From Chloromonas sp. AAM2 (Eukaryota; Chlorophyta; Chlorophyceae; Chlamydomonadales; Chlamydomonadaceae): a DNA stretch of 50,495 nucleotides. Positions 12,274 through 29,231 of this stretch are shown here, piece after piece; position 1 is the stretch's first letter, and every line of letters starts with the position of its first letter. Both the position numbers and the translations under genes were made by a program. The DNA lies in assembly GCA_004335635.1 (NCBI GenBank), contig QAXH01004019.1:1-50495 (forward strand), in the 5' to 3' direction. The notes beneath the pieces were generated by a model. It saw only the letters and a program-made list of their open reading frames with translations. It was not told the DNA's origin and searched no databases.

Positions 12274-13519
12274 CGCACAAAGCTTGATCTGGTATCCAAA
12301 TGAGCCGCGCACAAATTCACGAAGGGGATAGCGACAAGCTGGACTCACTAGGAACTCAGTAAAGTACGTAATGTTGCTGATGGCGCTGGCAGTAGCAAAA
12401 ATCAAACGAGGTCCAGCACGTGGCCTTCCACTTAGGTTTCAGCTCTTCTGCTCAGAGCACGATGCTCCTGGATGGTTATTAGATCCACTAGACATATCCA
12501 TGCGACTCGCACTGCTGAGTAAATCCGAAGACCGGTTAAGTTGGCCCGTTCCCTTCCCCTCTGATCAGGGGTAGGGTTGCGCTTTCCGTGGCAGGGCTGC
12601 CATACCTTAGTGCCACAGTTGCAGCACGCTGTCTCATGGAAAGATTTTTGACGTCTGTTGGAGTCAAGGCGGTGCTGACAAGCTTGACACTTGCAACAAT
12701 ACTTTGGAGCGCTAGGGTTGGGTAGGGCAGGTGCACTTTCTGACTTCCTGTTCTATTGAGCCGGATAGCAAACGAACAGAGCCTTGAAGCGTTGGCAAGC
12801 TGCCGACTGCTGAAGTGACCCTGACTGCCAGCCTGGTTCCATCAGCACGGCAAGCGATGTGGTGTGGTGAGATGTGTAGGGTAGGCGATGTGTGGCGAGA
12901 TGTGTTGGGTAGGCGATTGTGGACAATGACTGATGTGACCACTATCTTGCTCCTTACCCACGGCTAGGCTGTCGTGCGAGTTTCAACACATAATCACGTG
13001 TAACTACATCATGAAGAATATGCAAGTCTCTGTGCAAAAACAAACTGGAGAACACTCTAAGAATTGTCCCAGAACTGGCAAACATCTTTTTAGCGTTGTG
13101 AAGCCAATGTTGAGAACAGGCTAGTTCTATATCCAGACACAATCGTCAATCAATAAACAAATCAGCAAATGCAGCAACAGCCAGGTGCAGTCAGTGAGTC
13201 AGGTGGTCATTCAGCAAACTAAAATTTGTCATGCAACAGGAGCGTGCAGCTGAGTGATGTCCTGAAAAGGGCAAATGCCACATAGTCGGCAGTCGAGACT
13301 TCCACTGCCATCACGTCTGTAGTCCTGTATAGTTGAAGCGGTGCGGACAGCTGGCGATGGTCGAAAAGTGGCATGCAGTCCTGTCAAAGCGCATGCCCAG
13401 CATCTGCACATGCTGCCCATTTGTCATCAGCGGCTGACATTTGGCCACAGTCTGTGTGCTGCTTGACATTCTGTTCTTGCCACAGCAGTTGCAGTCATGT
13501 CGCAGCGCAGCTCCTGGCG
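12274..13519. other. Intergenic region between CCT4 start and GCN5 stop
   Basis: This should contain the CCT4 promoter and the GCN5 3' untranslated region. I see no additional exon. A GT/GA-rich direct duplication lies at about 12865-12925. A copy of the 20-bp dispersed motif ending in a T run is at 13062-13091. Confidence 0.6.
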
Positions 13520-19465
<5,946 letters not shown>

Positions 19466-19652
19466 CTATCTGCCTATAGCTGCCATCATGTGTGTTTGTT
19501 ATTTTCGCATGGCACGGTAGGGATGTTGATGTTGAGCGACTCTGCCGTGTCCCTCCTGTGGTTGCCTTGGAATTGTAACATGTATCGGTCACAAAAAAGT
19601 TTGCCAGTTTTTGTGATGTTTGCCAGGTTTTGTGCATAGAAGAGTGTGACAC

Positions 19653-19730
19653 CTCTTGATAGGCCCAACCAAGCACGTAGCGCACACTGTCCAGGTTAGA
19701 GCGCAAGGCTTCAGGCCACACCTTGAGCTG
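19653..19730 (-). other. Candidate 78-nt exon upstream of GCN5 exon 1
   Basis: A pyrimidine-rich acceptor (TTTCTTACAG) precedes a 26-codon open segment with KVWPEALRSNLDSVRYVLGW, followed by a GTGTCA donor. Both boundaries are phase 0. It would splice in frame onto the CTTGCAG acceptor inside the assumed GCN5 exon 1 (exon starting 19435). It might be an N-terminal GCN5 exon, part of an unrecognised gene, or chance. No homology is recognised. Confidence 0.25.
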
Positions 19731-20063
19731 CTGTAAGAAACAACTGTGGAAGAAAGACGGTGGAAGAAAGGAAATCCAAATCAAACCTCGTGTTGTGTCC
19801 CTTCCTCAGCACAGGTTGTTGTGATAGTATGGTGCTGGCCAGTAGACCAGTTCAGATTCCTTTTGCACAGCGTCCTGTTGCACAGCGTCAGCAAAGTCTT
19901 GGCAAGCTGATCGATACAGTGGTGATTGTAACAGCTTGATACATTTTTTGCTCTGCTCAGCTTTAAACAGCCCACACCATTTTACTAGCTGTCTACACCT
20001 GGCATCTTGACTGCTGTCTGCACCATGAGACCCAACGTCAGGCACACAACCAGCATGTAGCAG

Positions 20064-20209
20064 AAAAAAAGATGTTTGCCAGTTCTGGGACAATTCTGGG
20101 ACTCCCAGTTCTGGAGCAATTGGTGTGCAGCTCCTCTCACACATGTTTTTGCTGACACACACCGGTTCCAGTGACAGTTTCAAAACTGTCCCAGAACTGG
20201 CAAACTTCT
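20064..20209. repeat. Two inverted copies of the 20-bp dispersed motif
   Basis: The motif TGTCCCAGAACTGGCAAACA occurs on the minus strand at 20066-20091, preceded by an A run, and on the plus strand at 20187-20209. The copies are inverted about 95 bp apart and could form a stem. Other copies in the window are near 3920, 13065, 17750, 19598, 28119, 38871 and 39077. Confidence 0.8.
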
Positions 20210-20210
20210 G

Positions 20211-20228
20211 GGTTAGGGTTAGGGTTAG
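20211..20228 (+). repeat. Short TTAGGG array
   Basis: Three consecutive GGGTTA units follow directly after one copy of the dispersed motif. The array is short and internal, so it is an interstitial telomere-like tract rather than a chromosome end. A two-unit CCCTAA tract is at about 2786-2797. Confidence 0.7.
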
Positions 20229-20935
20229 GCACAGGCTTGGGCACAGGCTGTTGGATGACGTTGGATGACAATGGATTACGATATGATTACTTGAGAGCAG
20301 CTTCCTGGTCACACTTGCACTTTATGAGAATAATTGGTGATCTTTGTGGCTTGGCCTCACCGGCATCTGCCCCATTTCAAGGCGAAGCTTGGTGGAGGTC
20401 AAGGTGAGCAATATAGCCTCCCATTACGTGTTGTAATGTTCTGACTCTAGATCTGGACTGTGTCTACATCGCCAGCCACAGAGTACTCTTAAGAGTCGAT
20501 CCCAGAACCAGAAACCAGTACACCGGAGGTGGCACGTGCTGTAAACACTTCAATGAGTCGCCTCCTAAAAAGGCGCTAAAAAGGTCATTCAAGTGCATGC
20601 TATACGGAGTTGTCGTGCACATTCAGCAACTGCTGGCAAAGCTGTACTAGCCACGTATCAGTGCCTGGAGTCCTACTGTTAGTTACCAAGCAATGTTAGC
20701 AGCAAGTGTTGAAAGTATTGTTAGCGATGCAGTGGCCATCCCCATGCCCATACATGCCTACACAGCCAGTGCCTAGCACGGATGCGCTTGTTGATCTCAC
20801 CCATCTGCTCTTCTACATGTTGAGTGCAGCATAGCTCGTTGAGTGCAAAAACGCATGCCAATAGCTGCAATTGTGCGCCATCAGCACCTTGACAGCCCAT
20901 CTCATATGTGTGGTGATTTATGACCAGGTACACCC

Positions 20936-21979
<1,044 letters not shown>

Positions 21980-22290
21980 GGTACAATGCCGAGTCCTTAC
22001 TCTGACAAGTGGCTGTTCACAAACAGAAAGTACTGCTGTACGTTGGATAAGGATATGAATCCACACAATGCAAACCACCACAGGCCATCCCAAAGCCAAG
22101 CCGGGCGCTAAAACGGGAAACGGCAATGACAGTTGGTGCGGCGCACATATGGCTGCTCGGCTACACGACTTGCGATATCGGCCTTCATCTATTTGGCCTC
22201 GGTCGCCATGACGATTATTAAGATTTCATTTGCACTGGCCCATGCATTTTCAGACCACCTAGAGCCGTCAAGCGCGCAAAACTCGTCCCC
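21980..22290. promoter_or_regulatory. Bidirectional promoter region UFM1 / DUF506 gene
   Basis: Only 311 bp separate the start codons of UFM1 (minus) and the DUF506 gene (plus), so both promoters and 5' untranslated regions must lie here unless one gene has upstream non-coding exons. The part from 22110 to 22280 is free of repeats and moderately CG-rich. No TATA box is certain. Confidence 0.5.
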
Positions 22291-25212
22291 ATGATGGGAC
22301 AAAGGCGTCTAGGGCTGGAGGCCTCCCGCGTGTCAACTGCAGGCCTTCCGCCCGCAACTGCGGCGACTCTTACCAGAATGCCGACAAGCAGCGTGCCATG
22401 CCACTTGTCGATTCTCCTTGTTCCTCCTGCCGAGCAACAGCGGCTTGGCTTGCAGCACCAGCTCCAGCAGCAGCTGTTCTTGGCACAGGTATGTGAATCC
22501 ATTTTCTGCTTTTCTCCGCCCTTTCTACAGGTTGATTCCAGCAAGTTCTTGATTTTTCTGCCATCTACCATTGCAGGCTGCGCCACAGCCGTCTCCAATG
22601 GGGACACTGTTTGATTTAGACCTGGGTCCACAGGGTCCATCATTTGGGCCGCAGTCAGACCTGCCTGGGCTTGGTCCTGCGGATCGAAGCCTCTCGGACC
22701 TGGATTCGTACCGGTTGCACAGGGCGTCGTGCGGCAATCTCACGGAGGTTGATCAGCTCATACAGCTGTGCTGTCCAACGTCAGACATTGAACTCGCGGT
22801 GAGCCCCATGTGCCGGTTCACCCCAGCTGCAGCATCACCGGCAGTTAGCCCAGTCTGGAACCAGGCCAGCATGCATCATGTCCGCACCTGCACAAGCCCC
22901 ATGTGCTGGGAGTTTGGCTGCAGGTAGCTGAGCACCTGCGTCATGTTCGCAACATGCCCGGCACAACGCGTGGCGACACTGGCGAGTTAGCTGCGCAGCT
23001 CCTTGCCATGGGCCTTTTAGTTCAGGTGAGCATGCATTCTTGATTACAGCCTGGCTGACACAGTAATGGGCAAGGCACACGCAGGTAACCAAGGCCCGTC
23101 GGGCAAGCAAGCAAACAGCAGGTGGTAGGCAGACAAGGCAAGAAGATGACACATGTGCCCGCTACCGTACAGATGGAATATGCTTCGTGCATTTGAAGCA
23201 GCACAGTGGCCATTCAGTTGACATGGGCTCGTGCTAATGTGCATGTGCCGTGGTGTGTGTTCTGCAGGTACGTCAGGGCGCAGGATCATCAGAGCCGTCT
23301 GCACGCGCCGGGCGTGACTGCCTGCGCAGCCTGCGCCACACCTTCATGGTGTGCACGGGCTACCAGCGAGGTGGCGAGCCCATGCTCTTCCGCGAGCCTA
23401 TAGTTGTGGAGCCAAGGTTTAAGGAGCAGTTTGTCATCGCACAACCAACACCCGAGTATGAACAGCTGCTACAGGTGAGGGCTGGGAACCGGGGTATGGA
23501 GGTCCTTGATGGCAGGCTGCAATGGGTGCGATGACGCGTAGGCCAGGCACACGTGTATGGCATCCCTGTCCTGGCATGACTGGGAGTCTGGCCAATCTTC
23601 TCATTCATCACACTCATCAGATCCTTTGTTTGCAGTGAAGGGGAAGGGTTGTTGACTGGACCCAGTTGGGATAACATTTTGTAGTCATGTCGTTACCTGT
23701 GCATTGCTCACTGTTCCTTGCAGGTTCTGCCTGTGAGTTTTGTGGGCAGTGCACGTCGCCTAGAGGGTGCGGTGCGGCTGCTGGCGGACCAGGTGGCACT
23801 GGCCTTCCGCCAGGCCGGCCGCTCGCTGCCGCCGTGGCGCACGGCCGAGGCTATGATGTCCAAATGGGCGCCCGGGCAGCTGTCCGAGCTCACAAAGCTC
23901 ATGCGCAGCACAGCCACGGCCCAGACACAACATGGCACAGCACAGGTGGGTGTGCTCAAACAATCAGTCACGGCATAGGCATAGGCATAGGCCTCTGTTC
24001 CATGTTGTTTGCATTTGCAGTCACGAGTACGGTGAGAACGTGAATGCATGCTTGCTTGGAGGCACTTGGAGGCCTTGCTTGGGAAATGGCACGCTGCTGA
24101 CCAGCGTCGCAACATCCCATTTCAGACTTGCCTCATCTTGCTTACAGCAGGTTCTGCCTTCTTGCATACAGGCCAGTGCGGCGTATGCAGACGTGCCCAT
24201 AGCTGGATTGCAGCCCGTCAACACAGCAGCAGATCCGCATGAGCACGCAGCCGCCATGGAGTTGGTCCGCTCCATGTCCCGCCAGATGTCGTCCACAGGC
24301 ATGTGCGCACACAGCTTGCCCGAGACACAGGCAGCCTTTATGAAAGCCGATAGCCTGCGCCGCTCCATCTGCGGAGTGCAGGGTGGTGCTATGCCGCTCT
24401 TTAGCTTCGGCTCTCGCAGTTCGTTAACTATGACAGCTGGTGGTGGTGCAGTGGTCAGCCCTACGGAATCACGGGAATCCGGGGCTACTGCGGCGGGAGC
24501 ACTAGTGAGCCCAGCCAGGACCCAAAGTGATGCCACAGCCGTTGCAGCAGCAGCAGCAGCTGCTGCAGAAGTGACACCAGTGCATGGAAAGCGGGTCAGC
24601 ACTGCAGTGAGCGCGGCAGGGAACGCTGTGCCGGCGACAGAGTCAGGCCGCATCAAGTCGGCGTTTCTGAACGCTGCCCAAGACTTGACTGGGAAGCTTT
24701 CCAGTGGAGCAGCGGCTGGGCAAGCACAGGAACCGCAGGCAGGGACGGGGTCACCGGCTGTTTCAGAAAAACGGCTGACGATGATGCGGTCCGGCGGCCC
24801 GGGGCTGGCAACAGCGGATGCAGGCGTTGGTCACATGACACCTATCCCTGAGCCCAGTCAGTTAACAATGGCCATGGACGACTACACCGCACAACAGGCA
24901 TTGCCAGGAGAGGACGCAATATCTTCACCAACGGATTCAAACACGCTGCGGATTGTACGGCAGAGCAGCTCGGATCTGAAGCAAGCGGTGAAGCACGCAC
25001 GAGGGAACACACGCTCTGCACTGGCCGCTGCGCTCAAGGCTGTGGCTGCTGCTCCAGCTCCGGCTGAGCAGCAGCAGCAGCAGCAGGCTGTGCTTGTGGG
25101 CAGTGGCACTGGACCCATGCCAGGGGTGAGGCTGGGTGTGCGGAAAGTGGGAGCGGAAGACGTGTGGCCACCTAGGATCACGACTGTCAAGTGGGGTGCG
25201 CAGGGACGGTAG
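22291..25212 (+). CDS. DUF506 (PDDEXK-like, plant type) protein
   Basis: Six exons, all joined in phase 0: 22291-22488, 22577-22798, 22924-23025, 23268-23474, 23724-23945 and 24172-25212, giving 663 aa. The DUF506 domain spans about residues 95-315. The best matches to plant members are VEPRFKEQFVIAQPTPEYEQ, followed by LPVSFVG and then SLPPWRTAEAMMSKW. The first corresponds to the plant block usually seen as D-x-D-F-x-S-E-F-x-I-A-R; here the acidic positions are partly changed. The last exon adds about 346 residues of low-complexity sequence rich in Ala, Ser and Gln, including an Ala run near 24545 and a Gln run near 25070; it is probably disordered. DUF506 is a plant and green-algal family of uncertain biochemistry; one Arabidopsis member (RXR1) restrains root-hair growth. 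No enzymatic activity is claimed here. Confidence 0.88.
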
Positions 25213-27785
25213 CTGGGAGGCATGGTGCAGGGCATGATCAGCTGGGTCGTGACGCAATTGTGAGGACATGGTTGTGGCGAGGCCCAGAAGGCAGCAAGTC
25301 AGTGTTGAAGAGTCAGCATTGCGAGCAACGCTGGGCCACTTATGCAAAAAGCAGCAGCTTGAACCCTTCCATATGACCCAATGCCCAAGGCGTAGCTGTC
25401 TGGCTCAGTGCAAGCCGCGTGAAAGGATGAGAGACACGTGGACGTGGCCTGCATCAAGGGTCATCGTGCAGTGTTCGCCTCATTCTGCCCTATCAGTGTT
25501 TGTGACCCTGAATTGATCCTCATGCACTATTTGTTGTGCTAGTGACGTCATGATGCTGATCAGGCGAGGCGGCACGCATTGCCGGGTGATGGAAGCGTAT
25601 GCACGGCTGCCTGGCAAGCCAGGTTAATTTGCCAACCAACAGAAACGGCAGGGATGTCAGTGGGGGCAAGTATGCTGGGCAAGTGAAAAAAAAGTGAAAA
25701 AGAACAAGCAGGGAGTTGGCTGCAGAATTCTACGGTTGTTGTCAGGCAATTGTGATCCAATGGGCACGACAGCTGATGGCATAGATCGGACTGGATGTGT
25801 GCAGACCTTCTCAGCTAAGGCCGTGGGAGGTTACCTCTGACATGTGTCATTGTCATGATCATGATAGCAACGTGCTGTTAGTCTGCATGGCACAGAATAT
25901 TGGCCTGGCGGAGTGGCTGCCAGTACAGCACTCACCTCCCAGGCTTGAAGACTTGCATTGCTGGCAAACTGTGCACTGAGCACGCCTGCCTCAAAGCACG
26001 CATGTGCTGCGGATGGGCTGAACAAACCAGTGCTTCTTATTGCACTCTGTCTGCTGAACACACGGCTCTGTTCATTTGGTGGCTAACGCCAAGCCATGCT
26101 CTTCTCAGTGTTTGCGATGCCATCCAAGGTAGCAGAGCTACTTGATGCAGTTTCTGGTGGTGCTGAGTTGCTGGTGGGGGTTGCAACGGTTGCTTTACGC
26201 CGGGTTCTGCACATGGTAAGGGGAGGCAAGTCCAACTCTCATCACAATGCCGTGTGGCTGTCTGGAGGCTGTCTTTGGCTTATAGTTCTGCACAATGGGG
26301 TGGGCCCATTCACTTTCAAGGTATGGGGTCTCTCGCAGGCGTGGTGGGAAGAGGGTCAGTGGAAGGGGGTGATTGTGGTGCCGTGCGTGCCAAACGTTAC
26401 ACTCAGGGGAACATTCAGCTCGCGCAACAAAATTTGATTCTGTTTAATGATTTATGATGACTGTCTAGGCAATGTGGCTGGGTGAGATACATAAGCAGGG
26501 ATGCAAACTAAAAAACAAAGTCCAAATGCGTGGTGCAGTATGGTGTGTGCATTGCAAAGGTTGCAACAGCGGACGCTATAGAGTTGTGCTGTGATAAGGT
26601 CGGCTGGAAAAGGGCCAGCTGGGCAGAAGTCCTCGATTGCACACAGCCACATCGGGCCGGCAGATGCTCACAATCTGCCAGGTTGCAGGATGGTGTACAG
26701 GGTTAGATTTGCTAAGCGATGTCTAAATGGTTGCCATGTCGTGGTTGTGTACCGTTTTTGTATCTATACTTGCCTGACGGTGTCATGTTGGCCTTGGCCC
26801 TGCACAGCTTGTTTGCAGGGTGCCAGGCGGGTGGCTGAAGCCGTTGTTCCTAGGTTGTGTTTCGGGTCTCGCTGTGCTTTTGTAGGTCAACCACGACGAT
26901 TTTTGGCGCATGTGCTGCCGGATTGTGATAATTTGCTGAGAGTCTGCCTAACAATGTATGCCTCAACCCACGGGTTTGGCCGCACTGTCTCACCCACTTT
27001 CCTAGTTGCCAGCGTTGCAGGAGTTCTGCTTTGGTTTTATGCACGCTGTAGTGCTGCCACGGCATTTCCTGACGGCAGCCGTCGGCTGCATGCGACTCTA
27101 ATGCTCGCTTCTAGTCATGCTGTGCTCTATCCATGCAAGTATCCGGAAGCCAGGCGCACAGGCATGCAGCCATTCATGGCATGAGTACCTGGCCCCTGTT
27201 CAACATGACAGCAACTCAACCTCTGCGCGTTTTCTATTGTGCTGGCTTGTGCTGCTGCGACATGGCATGACAGCGAACGATATGGCTCTCAGGCCAGGCT
27301 GGAATTCACATTGACCTGAGACGACCTGGTTGCTGCTAGGCCATTATCAGGGTAGCAGCCAGCCTTGCTTTTTGACGATTGCATGTGGCCCCGCTGCAGT
27401 ATTCAAGCAGTCTTTCGTATAAGGCATACACCCTGCGAACAACTTAGCTGCATGAGCTACCAGACATGCACATAATTACGATCGACTATGAGCTGCCGGC
27501 CCGGGAATGGCCCGGAACAGTAGTGCAAAGATTTAATTATGCGATGTGCTGTGCACAGGCATCGGTTGCCTCGCCCTCACTATCCTTGAATATATTGGCA
27601 ACACTGATCATGTGCTTACCATCAGAATCCACGGACGTTTTCGTTCTCGTAAGCGTTGCGGGCATTGGAAACTCGAACTGCACTTGCCTTTTAATGATCT
27701 TGTAATGTTTGCAATGTTTTGAACCTTCTCATATGATGCTTGTGCTGGCGCGTGCGTTCTGACACATGGCGCCTGTGACATGTCA

Positions 27786-27862
27786 CAGGCATGTAGAGAC
27801 ATCATTATGCATGGTGGTGGTAGAGACATCATGATGCATGTAGAGACATCATGATGCATGGT
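27786..27862 (+). repeat. Tandem repeat around GTAGAGACATCATGATGCATG
   Basis: Three units sharing GTAGAGACATCAT(T/G)ATGCAT occur in tandem with slightly different spacers (GGTGGTG in one). The unit is partly palindromic (CATCATGATG, ATGCAT). It lies in intergenic DNA with no gene nearby. Confidence 0.75.
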
Positions 27863-28116
27863 GGACCTGTGCCACCCAAACCCGCACCACGTCCAAGGCC
27901 TGAAAATCGCGACTTTGGAAACACGTACATCATGTAAGCTTTTTGGGTGAATTGGTTTTGTCTCTGAATCCCATCCTAATGTACCAGTTCTAGCAGCCAC
28001 ACCACAGCGTCTACCATCCTGTTGCACCACAACACATGCCAGTCTCACAGCACATGTCCACATATCTCCTGTTCACATGTCCACATATCTCAGACATGCC
28101 AGTCACACCACCCACA

Positions 28117-28149
28117 AATTGTCCCAGAAATGGCAAACATCTTTTTTTT
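28117..28149 (+). repeat. Dispersed 20-bp motif copy with T run
   Basis: AATTGTCCCAGAAATGGCAA followed by ACATC and eight T residues. One mismatch to the consensus TGTCCCAGAACTGGCAAACA. It is one of about nine copies in the window. Confidence 0.8.
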
Positions 28150-29155
28150 GGTAGCAACATGTGATCGCAGTGCTTCTCAAGTCTGACGAGGTTGGGTTCT
28201 GGAGTGCAGCCGGATTCGTCCATACATGTAGCTTTCCAGACGTACACAATGTCAATATGATCCTAGTTTATGATGACTAGTAGGCACTAGGCAGTTTCAA
28301 TGAGCACTGGGCACTGCTTGCAAGGCTGCAAAGTAGATGATCAGCAAACCAGCCTACTGCCTGCATCGCTGGTGCTGATGCTGCAGTTGAGGCGGAGAGG
28401 CTAGGCAAATGGCCAGGGTCGTGGTAGGGATTGATACTGAGGCAGCGGCTAGACTACACAGCTTGCGATATGGTAGGCGGACAACACAGTTACAGTTATG
28501 CAGAACCTCACAGAATCCGTCTGTCTAGTAGGGCATGGCGCGCTGGTGCATACCCGAAGGCTGCCAATGCAGCCTGCAGTGTCAGCACAACTGCAAGTTC
28601 TTCTGTGACAAATACAGCTGGCATAAATAACAGCAATACAACTGGCAACGACTGACAACTGTACAACAATAAGACCACATTTTTCGTAAAATCGTAACTC
28701 TACAACAAGAAAACACACGGAAACAGTGCGGATGCAACTGAACAACATGCAAGTTTTCGTTCGTAAAGCAAGGGCGCATGATCTGCAACATTGAGAGAGT
28801 CAGCTTTGATGGCAACGCGCAATTGAACCACACAGTGTCAACAGCCATAAGAGACTTACACCAGCTATGGTTGGTTTGTCTGCGGACCAGACACACAAGA
28901 CCCGCTTGAGAAAGCTAATGAGAAAACACAAACTGTGAACAAGGAGGGCTTGTTATTGATGAGCTCATCAAGCTGCGGCCGCACCTCTCGCTCTCATCTC
29001 CGTGCACTTGTCACCAAGGAAACAACGTGAGTGTGCCTCTGTTCTTTTGAACCCTCTTGGCCAGGCTTCGCCATACTCTCACACCTTGTCTCACACCTGT
29101 ACTCTAACACCTTGGCGTGTGAGAGCCAAACCATTAAAGCAGCAGCTTTTGGCAT

Positions 29156-29231
29156 TGTGACTCAGCCTGTTTGTGACTCAGGTGCAGGATGGGCGGAAGC
29201 AGAATGAGGAACGGCTTGTTTACTCACTCTT
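29156..29231 (-). repeat. Dispersed repeat, copy overlapping the desaturase stop codon
   Basis: The reverse complement of 29156-29231 matches 47234-47308 with one substitution and one single-base indel over about 75 bp. The match includes the last coding triplets (AAG AGT GAG) and the TAA stop of the desaturase gene, then its 3' untranslated region. Beyond both ends the two loci diverge. Confidence 0.8.

Larger units (their letters stand above)
25213..29155. other. Long intergenic region without recognised genes
   Basis: About 3.9 kb. The longest open frame (26591-27184, plus) has no recognisable motif or splice-linked extension and looks like chance. Contents seen are a 24-bp tandem repeat with CATGTAGAGACATCATGATG at about 27790-27860, duplicated CACATGTCCACATATCTC units at about 28048-28092, and a copy of the 20-bp dispersed motif with a T run at 28117-28149. 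A minus-strand TGTAA at 28856-28860 may end the desaturase transcript. Confidence 0.55.

Noticed and set aside
24021..24656. 211-codon open frame on the minus strand
   Set aside because: It is antisense to the last exon of the DUF506 gene, with no motif; the sense frame continues a verified gene.
26591..27184. 197-codon open frame on the plus strand in gene-free DNA
   Set aside because: No recognisable domain, odd composition and no splice-linked partner; likely chance.
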